From Paenibacillus bouchesdurhonensis (lineage in GTDB: Bacteria; Bacillota; Bacilli; Paenibacillales; Paenibacillaceae), in contig NZ_LT732548.1 of assembly GCF_900155685.1 (NCBI RefSeq), positions 3,895,537 to 3,959,536 of the forward strand: DNA of 64,000 bases, given 5' to 3'. Positions 1 to 7,580 of this stretch are shown here, piece by piece. Numbering within the stretch: the stretch's first letter is position 1; each line of letters opens with the position of its first letter. The translations under genes and the position numbers were made by a program. Below the pieces are notes generated by a model that was not told where the DNA came from, made no database searches, and saw only the letters and a program-made list of their open reading frames with translations.

Positions 1-436
1 TGATCCCGTATATTGCCGAGAAGGATCGCAGCGGAAGCATGAGTACACCTTCATCCATATATGGAGTACCATTCATTGAATACGAGACGCCGTTCACGGT
101 ATACGTATTACGATTTGCTTTGAATCTTGCTTCCGATGCATCGCCGCTGCTGACCAGCGCTTCATTCGTATTTTCGTCATATTCGACTTTGTAGCCTAAA
201 CGATCCGCTATCGAGCGTAAGCTGACATACGTTACGCCCTGCTTTACCGTTGCGTTGCGAATGGCAGTATACTCCACGCCGCTTTGCTCCATTTTTCGGC
301 TATTTAGATATAAGACCAGTGAACCCGTGTTTCCATCCGGCATCTCATTCGCAAAAGCCGCAGAGCCAGGCATAACAAATGCCGCTTGGAAGGCGGCAAT
401 GCTTACAGCTAGAATTGCTTTCTTAATCTTCATCAT
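1..436 (-). CDS. Secreted stalk-domain (copper amine oxidase N-like) protein, partial
   Basis: The first 145 codons are visible; the C-terminus runs off the left edge. The start ATG at 436 follows AAGGAG with 8 nt spacing. A signal peptide is clear: basic MMKIKK, a hydrophobic stretch, then a cleavage-like 'SAAFANE' around residue 30. The mature part has two segments typical of the copper amine oxidase N-terminal 'stalk' domain common in Paenibacillus exoproteins: 'GVTYVSLRSIADRLGY' and 'GVLMLPLRSFSAIYG'. This domain usually anchors or displays other extracellular domains and has no enzyme activity itself. The gene starts 22 nt after the DUF2304 gene and is probably the last gene of the glycosyltransferase operon. 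What follows the stalk domain cannot be seen. Confidence 0.8.
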   Translation of the reverse strand, partial: MMKIKKAILAVSIAAFQAAFVMPGSAAFANEMPDGNTGSLVLYLNSRKMEQSGVEYTAIRNATVKQGVTYVSLRSIADRLGYKVEYDENTNEALVSSGDASEARFKANRNTYTVNGVSYSMNGTPYMDEGVLMLPLRSFSAIYGI

Positions 437-458
437 CGTATAAACTCCTTTGCACTTT

Positions 459-860
459 TCAATCATACGCTTGCTGTCCTCCTGTTCGTGCCTCCTTCTC
501 GGGCTGCTCGTTCTGCTTCATCAAGGCCTGGATTTTACGCTCATGCAGGGCAAGGGTCTGGATCAATTCCACATTGCGCTGGGCAAGTGAGGATACAGTC
601 ATCGTAAGATGCAGCAGAATAAATAAAATCCCGACCACGCTAAGCAAATATAGCAGCGATGGGGCATAATCAATGCGGATCAGTCTTGCCAAATCATCCA
701 GGATGGATGGAAACAACGTCAAAATCATCATCATGGCGCTAAGTGTCAGCCACAGCAGTGCGTACTGCTCCTTCAGCTTTTGATTGCGAATGAGATAAAG
801 GATCGTCGCGGCAAAGCTAAGGCTAATTAAGAAGCTGAACAAATAAATATCAGGTTTCAT
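459..860 (-). CDS. DUF2304 family membrane protein
   Basis: 133 residues. Three hydrophobic segments fill the first 90 residues, followed by a charged helical tail ('AQRNVELIQTLALHERKIQALMKQ') that looks coiled-coil. This matches small DUF2304 membrane proteins, which are regularly encoded beside GT2 glycosyltransferases and are thought to assist membrane sugar transfer; no reaction is established. The start overlaps the end of the GT2 gene by 11 nt, which suggests translational coupling. Confidence 0.75.
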   Translation of the reverse strand: MKPDIYLFSFLISLSFAATILYLIRNQKLKEQYALLWLTLSAMMMILTLFPSILDDLARLIRIDYAPSLLYLLSVVGILFILLHLTMTVSSLAQRNVELIQTLALHERKIQALMKQNEQPEKEARTGGQQAYD

Positions 861-1602
861 GACGCATTTCCCACACTTTCTTTTTCCTTGTCTTCATCAT
901 AAGAATGGCTAAAATCACCTTGCACATATAGTAAATCGATTGAAGAGGCGAGATGCTGGATACGCCCCCTTGCCGCTCTTTCATCACTACAGGAATTTCT
1001 TGAAATGACAACTGGTAATTATCGAGCAGCACAAGAGCCTCGACCTCTGGATAATCTGTAGGGTACTCCTGCGCAAACAAAGCAATCGCCCTGCGGTTGC
1101 ATAATCGGTAGCCCGAGGTAGGGTCGGTAATTCGTTTACCGGTCAATCGTGTAACCAGACCAACAAGCAGATCAATGCCCAGCTTTCTAGCGAACGTGGA
1201 TTGAAATCCCTCTTTCTCGATAAAGCGGGAGCCTACGACCATATCCGTGCCATTCTCTTGCATGCAGCACAGCAGCTTATCAAGATCAGCGGGATTATGC
1301 TGGCCGTCGCCGTCAATCTGGACAGCATAGTCGTAACCGTTCTCTGAAGCATATCGATAACCAGTCTGTACCGCGCCTCCGATCCCAAGGTTGCTGCAGA
1401 GGTGAAGCACCGCTGCTCCGGCATTCTCAGCAAGCAGCCCTGTATTATCCGTTGAACCATCATTGACGACTAGAATGTCTGCATAAGGTGCGTATTTCTG
1501 CAGCGAAGCAATTACTTGCTCAATGCCTTCCTCCTCATTGTAGGCAGGTACGATGGCTAGAATCTTGTCATGATTGAGGTGATGATGGCGATGGTGAAGC
1601 AT
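850..1602 (-). CDS. GT2 family glycosyltransferase (polyprenyl-phosphate sugar transferase type)
   Basis: 250 residues with a GT-A fold: N-terminal 'AIVPAYNEEEGIEQVI', the nucleotide-binding 'VVNDGSTDNT', and a DxD-like 'QIDGDGQHNP'. This resembles dolichol/undecaprenyl-phosphate mannosyl- or glucosyltransferases that load a lipid-linked sugar on the cytoplasmic face. No long C-terminal membrane segments are seen, so DUF2304 may supply the membrane part. The ATG at 1602 has AAAGGAG with 8 nt spacing. The gene overlaps the upstream GT39-like gene by 35 nt. Sugar and acceptor cannot be told from sequence. Confidence 0.85.
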   Translation of the reverse strand: MLHHRHHHLNHDKILAIVPAYNEEEGIEQVIASLQKYAPYADILVVNDGSTDNTGLLAENAGAAVLHLCSNLGIGGAVQTGYRYASENGYDYAVQIDGDGQHNPADLDKLLCCMQENGTDMVVGSRFIEKEGFQSTFARKLGIDLLVGLVTRLTGKRITDPTSGYRLCNRRAIALFAQEYPTDYPEVEALVLLDNYQLSFQEIPVVMKERQGGVSSISPLQSIYYMCKVILAILMMKTRKKKVWEMRHET

Positions 1603-2860
1603 CGTTTACGCTCCTTTCTGTACTTAAGACAGTATGTTGTTTGACGGGCAGACATTTACGGATCATGGCGACGCCAACGATGCTGGCCACGATGATCATG
1701 AATGGCATGACCGTATAGTTGTATCGATATTCCGGCACGAAAACGAGCCTGACCAGCGACATCGTCACAAGAATAATGGCAAGGATCACTGCAGGCTGCC
1801 TCCACTTTCTCGCAAATACGAAGAGCGAGACGAAAGCAGAGAACACAAGCCCGCGATGCAGCCAGTTCAGCCAGCTCCACGGTAAAATCGGAATCACCGG
1901 GTATAGCGGCTCGTGACCGCTGCCAAAGTACATTTTGGAGTACGTATGTTTAAGCTTGCCGTACGTATACCATTTGACGAATTCCCATGTATGCTCCGTA
2001 AAGCCGATTTTCAATCGTTCCTTGGCAATTTCCATTTGCGTCTTCCCTCGGCGATCTACCAATCCATCATCATAGTTCTTGTCTGGGTAGGTACCTGCCT
2101 GAAAAGGATTCACTTGAGTAGAGGCGACTACGAATTCATTCAGCGTGATTATATTCCGCACCACCCATGGAGATAGCACCACGGCGGTTCCGATGACGGT
2201 AAACAAAAATAGTTTTAAGGTCGTTCGTTTTTCTTTCTTCCAAAAATAATGAAAAGCATAGATTGGAAACAGGAGAATCAAAAATTCAGGCCGGATCAGC
2301 ACGAGAAGTCCCATAACGGCTCCGCCCAGCAAAGCATAGGCAGATGTCTTTTTTTCAAATACAATGAGTTGCAGATAAACGTAGGCCATAAAGAACAATG
2401 TCGCCAAGGTTTCGGTGAGAATGCTACCATTGCTCCATACAAATGGCGGATATATGGCTCCAATAAGTAAGGCTACGATGCCGACGGTTCGTCCGCCAAG
2501 CCTTTTGGCGATAGCATAGATCAGCCAAAGCGTAAGGAGGCTCATCACGACCTGGGCATACCGGATCGCTGGAAAAGGATCATGATGCTGATAATCGGCC
2601 AGCTTGTAGATCGCCGCCATGAATAACGGGTATCCCGGCGTAACCTGTGCATTCGGCTCTGTATCTTTGTAGGCATAAATCCCTGTCTCCAGCAGCTGCC
2701 TCACCATCTCGTCGTAATAAATGGAATCATGGGATACTTTGTGATTGACAGATGTGAGAAAATCTATTCTCAGAAAGGCTGCTAAGACGAAGATAAGTAC
2801 ACTGAGTATAATAGCGAGCCTCGGTTTAGGCAGATGAGAACGTACTGCTCTATTCAACAT
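1568..2860 (-). CDS. GT39/ArnT-like polytopic membrane glycosyltransferase
   Basis: 430 residues, mostly transmembrane (about ten hydrophobic segments), beginning with a basic stretch and one membrane helix. The acidic first extracytoplasmic loop has 'HDSIYYDEMVRQLLETG', followed by 'TPGYPLFMAAIYKL', the pattern of GT-C enzymes of the PMT/ArnT type that use polyprenyl-phosphate sugars outside the membrane. It is the first gene of the operon; AAAGGAGTCGCACC precedes the ATG. With the GT2 enzyme making a lipid-linked sugar, this protein probably transfers it to a cell-surface acceptor, which is inferred from context. A direct repeat resembling a response-regulator site lies about 90 nt upstream. 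Confidence 0.75.
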   Translation of the reverse strand: MLNRAVRSHLPKPRLAIILSVLIFVLAAFLRIDFLTSVNHKVSHDSIYYDEMVRQLLETGIYAYKDTEPNAQVTPGYPLFMAAIYKLADYQHHDPFPAIRYAQVVMSLLTLWLIYAIAKRLGGRTVGIVALLIGAIYPPFVWSNGSILTETLATLFFMAYVYLQLIVFEKKTSAYALLGGAVMGLLVLIRPEFLILLFPIYAFHYFWKKEKRTTLKLFLFTVIGTAVVLSPWVVRNIITLNEFVVASTQVNPFQAGTYPDKNYDDGLVDRRGKTQMEIAKERLKIGFTEHTWEFVKWYTYGKLKHTYSKMYFGSGHEPLYPVIPILPWSWLNWLHRGLVFSAFVSLFVFARKWRQPAVILAIILVTMSLVRLVFVPEYRYNYTVMPFMIIVASIVGVAMIRKCLPVKQHTVLSTERSVNDASPSPSSPQS

Positions 2861-2946
2861 GGTGCGACTCCTTTCGTGTCAGACAGTCTTGAAGTGAGGA
2901 TTGACTTCTATAACCGTATAATAGATTTCTTAATAAATGGCATCGG

Positions 2947-2966
2947 AATCCTTAACAAATCCTTAA
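2947..2966 (-). promoter_or_regulatory. Direct repeat upstream of glycosyltransferase operon (possible response-regulator site)
   Basis: Two copies of TTAAGGAT lie 11 bp apart on the minus strand, about one helical turn, as OmpR/PhoB-type regulators bind. A similar pair lies at 5128-5146, upstream of the neighbouring VanR-like regulator gene. That this regulator binds here is inferred. Confidence 0.45.
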
Positions 2967-3001
2967 TTAAAACGGTGCAACTGCTTATCATTTAAAGGGA
3001 T

Positions 3002-3037
3002 AAAAATAACAAAAAATCCCTTCACGGTTGTGAAGGG
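3002..3037 (-). terminator. Rho-independent terminator of the two-component operon
   Basis: On the minus strand an 8-bp stem CCCTTCAC/GTGAAGGG with a 4-nt loop is followed by a T-rich tract. It lies 14 nt after the histidine kinase stop and ahead of the glycosyltransferase operon. Confidence 0.85.
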
Positions 3038-3050
3038 TGGAGAATTCGCA

Positions 3051-4277
3051 TTATTGGGTTATTGGAAGTATCGTTTCAAAACAGGTCTGCCGTTCGCTGC
3101 TGCTCGCGGAAATGGTGCCGCCGTGAACCTCGATGATGCTTTTCGTAATGGCAAGCCCAAGTCCCGTTCCACCCCCGGTCTGCTTGGATCTGGACTTATC
3201 GGCACGATAAAATCGGTCGAAAATAAACGGCAGATCACGTTCTGGGATAGGCTCGCCATAATTCACGATCTGAATGACGGCCTTGTCATCCCGTTCCTGA
3301 ATGTAAATATCGATTCGTTTGCCGTCACTTCCATAACGAATCGCATTGGAGATTAAGTTCTCGTAAGCGCGAACGAGATGATCTCCATCGGCTTTTATAA
3401 TGACGGGATACTCAGGTGCATGGACACGGCAGGATACACCTGCGCTCTCCAAATTAGGCACAAACTCCTCGGCAAGCTGCCGGAAAAAGTCACTCATGTC
3501 GATCCGCTTCAGATCCAGCGGCATATCGTTATTAATGCGTGTATATTCGAATAGATCATCGATGAGATTTTTTAACGTCACGGACTTTTCATAGGCAATG
3601 CCGATATAGTAGCGAAGCTCGACCTCATCGAAATAGCGGTCTTTCTCGATCAGCTCTAAAAAGCCCAGAATCGATGTCAGCGGAGTTCTCAGATCGTGCG
3701 ATACCCCGGTGATCAGGTCATTCTTCGTCTTCTCCGCTTTCCGCTCCTCCTGTATGGAGTGGTGCAATTGCGCGCTCATTTCGTTAATACTCTTAGCAAT
3801 CTCGCCCAGATCATGATCCGGCTTGACCGGGATATCGTACTGGAAATGTCCTTTGGCAATTTCCTGAAGTCCATGGTTGATTTCCCGCAAATAGTCGTTC
3901 AGCTCTTCGGCGACGCGATTTGCGTGGGAAGCGATCAGACCAAGTTCATTCGGGGATTGCACCGGTGCCGGTTTATGGAACTTGCCGTTCTCCATAAGCT
4001 GCAGAATAGCCGCAATTTCACCGGCGTATCGAACCAATGGTCTGCTTAAGATGTAATAGAAAAATAAATATAAAGCAGCCCCCGATACGATCATGACAGG
4101 CATGGAGCCAACATGGTTAATGATCCATACGAGCACAGTATTGATCTTATTGAATTGCAAAATGTAATTTGCCAGCAAGTTGCCAAGCAGCACGACTAGC
4201 GCGGTCAGCAGGCTGCTTATAATATGGATCAGCAAAAATCTCCATCTGAGGGAATCGAACAATCTGATACGGATCAT
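3051..4277 (-). CDS. VanS-like membrane sensor histidine kinase
   Basis: 408 residues. Two N-terminal membrane helices (about 15-35 and 50-75) are followed by a HAMP-like linker. The HisKA box is 'GVSHDLRTPLTSILGFLEL' with the phosphoacceptor His near residue 190. The HATPase boxes are N ('ENLISNAIRYG'), G1/F ('FIFDRFYRAD') and G2 ('GGGTGLGLAITKSI'). The short region between the membrane helices is typical of VanS/PhoR-like envelope sensors with almost no extracytoplasmic domain. The gene starts 1 nt after the stop of the response-regulator gene. The proximity to the cell-surface glycosylation operon suggests an envelope-related signal; the ligand is unknown. Confidence 0.9.
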   Translation of the reverse strand: MIRIRLFDSLRWRFLLIHIISSLLTALVVLLGNLLANYILQFNKINTVLVWIINHVGSMPVMIVSGAALYLFFYYILSRPLVRYAGEIAAILQLMENGKFHKPAPVQSPNELGLIASHANRVAEELNDYLREINHGLQEIAKGHFQYDIPVKPDHDLGEIAKSINEMSAQLHHSIQEERKAEKTKNDLITGVSHDLRTPLTSILGFLELIEKDRYFDEVELRYYIGIAYEKSVTLKNLIDDLFEYTRINNDMPLDLKRIDMSDFFRQLAEEFVPNLESAGVSCRVHAPEYPVIIKADGDHLVRAYENLISNAIRYGSDGKRIDIYIQERDDKAVIQIVNYGEPIPERDLPFIFDRFYRADKSRSKQTGGGTGLGLAITKSIIEVHGGTISASSSERQTCFETILPITQ

Positions 4278-4278
4278 G

Positions 4279-4989
4279 TTACAACTCCTTTGATGACTTC
4301 ATTTTATAACCGATGCCCCATACGGTTTTTATAAAGCGCGGATTTTGCTTATCCTTTTCGATCTTTTCACGAATTTTCCGAATATGAACCATCACTGTAT
4401 TTTTGGAATCCATGAACGGTTCATTCCATACCTGCTGATAGATTTTGTCCATACTAAGCACGATTCCCTGATTCACCGCAAGCATCTCCAATATCGCAAA
4501 TTCGCGGGGAGTCAGTTTAACCTCCTGATCTTCTACGGTTACGGTATGAGTCGCGGTATTGATCACCAGCTCATCGATGACGATTTCGTGATCGCTGTTG
4601 TTCGGTTCTTGAGGATTCAATTGCTTATATCTCCGAAGCTGAGACTTGACGCGGGCAACCAATACCAACGGATTAAACGGCTTTGTCACGTAATCATCGG
4701 CTCCGATGCTGAGCCCTGCGATCTTATCGATATCCTGACTTTTCGCGGACAGCATAATGATCGGCGTGTTCTTCTGCTCTCTGATCTTCATGCAGGCCTC
4801 TATGCCATCCATCTCAGGCATCATAATATCCAGAATAATAAGATCAATATCATGGATTTGCAAAATATAAAGAGCCTCTAGGCCGTTGGAAGCTTTATAG
4901 AGGATATATCCCTCATTCTTCAAATAAATCTCCATCAATTCAATAATTTCCTTCTCATCATCAACGAGTAGAATCGACTCTCTGGCCAT
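4279..4989 (-). CDS. VanR-like OmpR-family response regulator
   Basis: 236 residues. The receiver domain has 'LLVDDEKEI', the phosphorylation site in 'LIILDIMMPEMDG' (Asp near 53), a Thr/Ser switch ('IIMLSAK') and Lys in 'VTKPFNP'. The C-terminal winged helix ('ELVINTATHTVTVEDQEVKL TPRE'-type start, 'KNTVMVHIRKIREKIE') is complete. AGAGGTG precedes the ATG with 6 nt spacing. The next gene is its cognate kinase. Direct repeats at 5128-5146 suggest autoregulation. Confidence 0.92.
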   Translation of the reverse strand: MARESILLVDDEKEIIELMEIYLKNEGYILYKASNGLEALYILQIHDIDLIILDIMMPEMDGIEACMKIREQKNTPIIMLSAKSQDIDKIAGLSIGADDYVTKPFNPLVLVARVKSQLRRYKQLNPQEPNNSDHEIVIDELVINTATHTVTVEDQEVKLTPREFAILEMLAVNQGIVLSMDKIYQQVWNEPFMDSKNTVMVHIRKIREKIEKDKQNPRFIKTVWGIGYKMKSSKEL

Positions 4990-5127
4990 GATCTACACCT
5001 CTGCTTTACTCTATATCATTGCTACAACTCTGTTTTAAATATACCATACAAGGTAGAAATCTTGTTCAGCATGTCCAGCAGGTAAAGTCTATTTTAACCG
5101 TTATATCTTAAGATGGACGATCTCAAA

Positions 5128-5146
5128 TCCTTAAAGTTTTCTTAAA
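5128..5146 (-). promoter_or_regulatory. Direct repeat upstream of the VanRS-like operon
   Basis: Minus strand: TTTAAGAA and TTTAAGGA spaced 11 bp, about 140 nt upstream of the response-regulator start. The second half matches the TTAAGGAT repeats before the glycosyltransferase operon, so both operons may be controlled by the same regulator. Confidence 0.45.
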
Positions 5147-5207
5147 TTTTTCTGTGAGAATGCAGCGCTATTGCTTAATTCTGGCTGAATCAAAGCGGAG
5201 CTCCTGC

Positions 5208-5236
5208 TTGAGGTATAAATTAGCTTATGCTATGAT
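5208..5236 (+). promoter_or_regulatory. SigA-type promoter of antisense RNA
   Basis: TTGAGG, a 17-bp spacer and TATGAT give a good SigA match on the plus strand. Transcription would start near 5243 and run towards the 3' end of the holin-like toxin gene. Confidence 0.6.
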
Positions 5237-5242
5237 AAAAAT

Positions 5243-5372
5243 AGTTAAGGAGCCGTGCAGCAACACGGCTCCCCGTACACTTACCGCTTTAAAGAGCGGT
5301 CGGCTGCAGGATTTCATGCAATCGAAATAGACCGCAATCCTAATCCCTAGGGCGGTCTATTTCTTTGTGTTT
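5243..5372 (+). ncRNA. Probable type I antitoxin RNA (RatA-like)
   Basis: The predicted transcript of about 130 nt begins with a 9-bp hairpin (5249-5272) and has a second small hairpin (ACCGCTTT/AGAGCGGT region, 5283-5300). It ends in an 11-bp stem (5325-5335 with 5352-5362) followed by CTTTGTGTTTT. The terminator overlaps the last codons of the toxin gene, so the RNA is antisense to the toxin mRNA 3' end. This is the arrangement of TxpA/RatA-type modules. No protein is encoded. The RNA itself is inferred from promoter, structure and terminator. Confidence 0.55.
5249..5272 (-). terminator. Terminator-like hairpin at the end of the toxin mRNA
   Basis: GGAGCCGTG/CACGGCTCC, 9-bp stem with a 6-nt loop, followed on the minus strand by TTAACTATTTTTATC. 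It would end the toxin transcript and makes it overlap the antisense RNA by about 120 nt. Confidence 0.5.
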
Positions 5373-5470
5373 TGATTAATCGCTACAACGATAGTCACTA
5401 CCAGCGTCAGCAGCGCTACAATAAGCCCACCAAAACGGATCATGATCGTTAAAGCGTCTTTAATCTCCAC
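5357..5470 (-). CDS. Putative holin-like type I toxin, 37 residues
   Basis: A 37-residue ORF with a GTG start and a very strong GGAAGGGGGGGG ribosome binding site. It begins MEIKDALTIMIRFGG, has one hydrophobic helix ('LIVALLTLVVTIVVAI') and ends in a polar tail NQNTKK. This is the classic form of the Bacillota 'putative holin-like toxin' peptides, membrane-active products of type I toxin-antitoxin loci. The terminator of the convergent antisense RNA overlaps its 3' end. An extended -10 promoter (TGGTATAAT, 5537-5545 minus) lies about 60 nt upstream of the start. Excess peptide would depolarise or disturb the membrane; the RNA keeps it silent. Confidence 0.75.
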   Translation of the reverse strand: MEIKDALTIMIRFGGLIVALLTLVVTIVVAINQNTKK

Positions 5471-5536
5471 AGGCTATCCCCCCCCTTCCGGGAGATTAGC
5501 CGACCGTCCTTCAAGCCCGTTCCATGTACAAGCTCT

Positions 5537-5545
5537 ATTATACCA
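5537..5545 (-). promoter_or_regulatory. Extended -10 promoter of the toxin gene
   Basis: Minus strand TGGTATAAT (TG-N-TATAAT). No strong -35 is seen. The start of transcription would be near 5530, giving a leader of about 60 nt before the toxin GTG. Confidence 0.5.
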
Positions 5546-5594
5546 GATTGTTACAGTAGAAAAACCAATGAAGCAGATCATAAACAATTGCAAA

Positions 5595-5624
5595 GGGATT
5601 CGAAGCCATCGGCTAACGAATCCC
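5595..5624. repeat. Perfect 8-bp inverted repeat with inner stem
   Basis: GGGATTCG and CGAATCCC enclose AGCC/GGCT. No T tract follows on either strand, so it is not a convincing terminator. It lies just left of the first cotJC fragment. Confidence 0.5.
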
Positions 5625-5645
5625 TAATTCAATTTACTAGAATAT

Positions 5646-5774
5646 CTTCTCCTCTGCCGCGATATCCTCGTACAGATCAGCAATCGGATTACCCCTAGCT
5701 TGAATATAGGCGGCCGTCACGGTGCGGCGTTCTCATAAAACAGCGCACTGTCGTGCGCGACATAGTGAGGCGCC
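5646..5774 (-). pseudogene. cotJC internal fragment (copy A)
   Basis: About 130 nt that match the middle of the complete cotJC at 13936-14072 almost base for base on the minus strand, apart from a short deletion. It has no start, no stop and no other part of the gene. At 5775 the match stops abruptly and an AT-rich segment begins. It is the first of three truncated cotJC copies in this region. Confidence 0.8.
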
Positions 5775-6174
5775 ATACTTTTGGTGAAACTGACTTTATA
5801 AATATGTTTACTGCTAAAATAGCTGTAATCATTTCTGATCCTAACAATAATGATGTCGTCTCAAAAACACTTACTCATGAACAGCATGTGCTACATAATC
5901 CTACAAGAACCGGAACCTTGGAAATGCAATTTCTTCCATTGAGTATGACAGTGATAAAGACTATACTCTCTTTGGATTTAATGACAACGATGGTGACATA
6001 GTCAACTGGGTATTTAAAAATGATTTATCTAACCGCTTCAAAGTTGGCGACTCATTGCGTTTGGAATTACGTGTTGTTGAAGAGACAAACGGATTTGAGA
6101 ATATCGATTTAATCAAAAACTTTCAAGATAGTGGAGAAATAGCTGAAGAAATTGATAAATACTTAATTCTATAA
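5775..6174 (+). pseudogene. Frameshifted, 5'-truncated gene of unknown function (AT-rich cassette 1)
   Basis: Plus-strand coding sequence enters from the cotJC fragment junction without its own start. It reads 'TDFINMFTAKIAVIISDPNN', continues to 'RTGTLEMQF', then needs a shift of frame near 5930 to go on with 'YDSDKDYTLFGFNDNDGD' and ends 'EIAEEIDKYLIL' at the TAA in 6172-6174. Base composition is much more AT-rich than the flanking core genes. I do not recognise the family. With the downstream hydrophobic ORF it forms a two-gene cassette similar in layout to 7956-9029. Confidence 0.5.
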
Positions 6175-6401
6175 AGAAACATGGTGATACTATCAATAAG
6201 GTAAAAAGTTGGGCTGTCATAGCACTAGTTTTCTGGGGAGTATTCCAATTTTTTTATTATATACTTAAAAACTTAATATTTGGACAAATCAACATACCAT
6301 CACCTTATGAAAACATTGTTCAGATGATAAGCCTAATCATAATTATTTTACTCTCGATCATTATTACAATAATTTTAGTCAAAGGAAATAATATAAAGTA
6401 A
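6159..6401 (+). pseudogene. Small membrane-protein ORF without a usable start codon
   Basis: Open reading from 6159 to TAA at 6399-6401 with two hydrophobic helices ('AVIALVFWGVFQFFYYIL' and 'MISLIIIILLSIIITIILV'). No ATG, GTG or TTG occurs before the first helix, so the start is lost or a base is wrong. It overlaps the end of the preceding broken gene. A clear terminator follows at 6407. Confidence 0.45.
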
Positions 6402-6406
6402 AAACC

Positions 6407-6446
6407 AAGAGTGAGCTATATCGAAATCGAGCTCACTCTTATTTTT
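6407..6446 (+). terminator. Rho-independent terminator of AT-rich cassette 1
   Basis: AAGAGTGAGCT/AGCTCACTCTT, 11-bp perfect stem with a 12-nt loop, then ATTTTTAAT. It lies 5 nt after the small membrane ORF stop. Confidence 0.85.
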
Positions 6447-6742
6447 AATAATTGAAACTCAATTGAACTCTTTAGTTTAGAAACTCTTTGTGTTAATCTC
6501 TTAAATCTCCGGTATGATTGCCGCCCCAACCTCTATTTCTAATCAAACCTATCACAGGCAATCAATAAGAGAAATGGTGCAGCACACTAGTATGGATATA
6601 AGAAAGTTCAAAGAAAGAATCAGACCAATAACCACTATTATCTGATCTTGATGACCTGCACCTACATACTTAGGATTAATAAAGTCTATTAACAATAGTA
6701 ACACTGAAGGGAGCATTAACTGTTCAATTAAACGTCGCCATT
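6447..6742. other. AT-rich stretch without recognisable genes
   Basis: About 300 nt with stops in all frames and no ribosome binding site plus start pair. It probably is decayed DNA between the cassette terminator and the repeat beginning at 6743. Confidence 0.5.
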
Positions 6743-6860
6743 ATGGTCAACTCGAGATGTGCGAATTTCCGGACTTCCAAAGCTACGATCCGTAAGCGTA
6801 CATATTATTCGTGTGCAACTCTCTCCCGCAATTGTATTTACTCTCCAGAAAACTCTAGAA
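6743..6860. repeat. ~110-bp dispersed repeat, copy 1
   Basis: From ATGGTCAACTCGAGATGTGC to the start of the terminator poly-A this segment matches 9934-10050 with only scattered substitutions (roughly nine bases in ten over the first 80). In both places it sits downstream of the zinc-ribbon gene terminator. It holds no convincing ORF. It is part of a larger duplicated unit: cotJC, zinc ribbon, terminator and this repeat. Confidence 0.85.
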
Positions 6861-6900
6861 AAAACAAAGAACCCTGCACGTTGTACAGGTTCTTTGTTTT
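6861..6900 (-). terminator. Terminator of the zinc-ribbon gene (copy 1)
   Basis: AAACAAAGAACC pairs with GGTTCTTTGTTTT around a 15-nt loop; on the minus strand TTTTTTC follows the stem. The homologous hairpin at the cotJ locus has been split by an IS1182-like element. Confidence 0.8.
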
Positions 6901-6952
6901 CCTACTATAAAAATCTCTTAATTACCCTCGCAGGCGAATTGTACCGCACCTA

Positions 6953-7153
6953 CTACACGCCAAGTGCTCCGGCGGCAGCGTCAACTTTTTCCTGAGGAGC
7001 ATGGAAACAGCGTTTGCACACTTTCAAAACCTGCCCAAGGCCGCTTTTTCTCGTGTACAGCAATTTGATGCGCGTGCTCCTGCATACCGGGCAGGTACCG
7101 CGACCTCTGGAGGGTAGCGTCCACAACGCTTTTCCGCGTTTGGATTTGGACAT
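6953..7153 (-). CDS. Small zinc-ribbon protein (intact copy)
   Basis: 66 residues with CPVC near residue 21 and CKRC near residue 46, two CxxC knuckles that should hold one zinc ion. The N-terminus is basic ('MSKSKRGKALWTLPSRGRG'). AGGTGG with 6 nt spacing precedes the ATG. I know similar small zinc-ribbon proteins in Paenibacillus but no function. In the complete cotJ locus the same gene follows cotJC by 33 nt, as here, but that copy is frameshifted (13555-13742), so this displaced copy may be the only working one. Confidence 0.7.
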   Translation of the reverse strand: MSKSKRGKALWTLPSRGRGTCPVCRSTRIKLLYTRKSGLGQVLKVCKRCFHAPQEKVDAAAGALGV

Positions 7154-7186
7154 CTCAAACCACCTTCATTTCAAATTAGAATGCCG

Positions 7187-7580
7187 CTAGAATACCTTCT
7201 TCTTCCCCCGGTCATCCTTCAGGATCTCCACTGCCTCGCGGAAGCGCAAAGAATGGATAATTTCCCGCTCCCGAAGAAACTTGAGACCGTCCTGCAAGTC
7301 GACGTCATCGGTCATGTCGATGAGCCACTGGTATGTAGCCCTCGCCTTCTCCTCTGCCGCGATATCCTCGTATAAATCTGCGTTGGGGTCTCCCTTGGCT
7401 TGTATATAGGTGGCGGTCCATGGCACGCCTGCGGCGTTCTCGTAGAACAGAGCTTTATCATGATTGACATAATAAGGATCCATTCCTGCAGCCTTCAGTT
7501 CCTCTACCGTCGCATCCTTGGTCAGCTTATACACCATGGTGGCGATCATTTCCAGATGAGCCAACTCCTCGGTGCCTACA
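7187..7580 (-). pseudogene. cotJC, 5'-truncated (copy B)
   Basis: The C-terminal two thirds of CotJC, from 'GTEELAHLEMIATMVYKL' to the terminal 'DDRGKKKVF', are present and in frame. The first ~64 residues are missing: homology stops at about 7580, where AT-rich DNA begins. A first in-frame ATG within the remnant would give 125 residues, but no ribosome binding site precedes it and half of the metal-binding four-helix bundle would be lost. The gap to the zinc-ribbon gene is identical to that in the complete locus. Confidence 0.85.
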
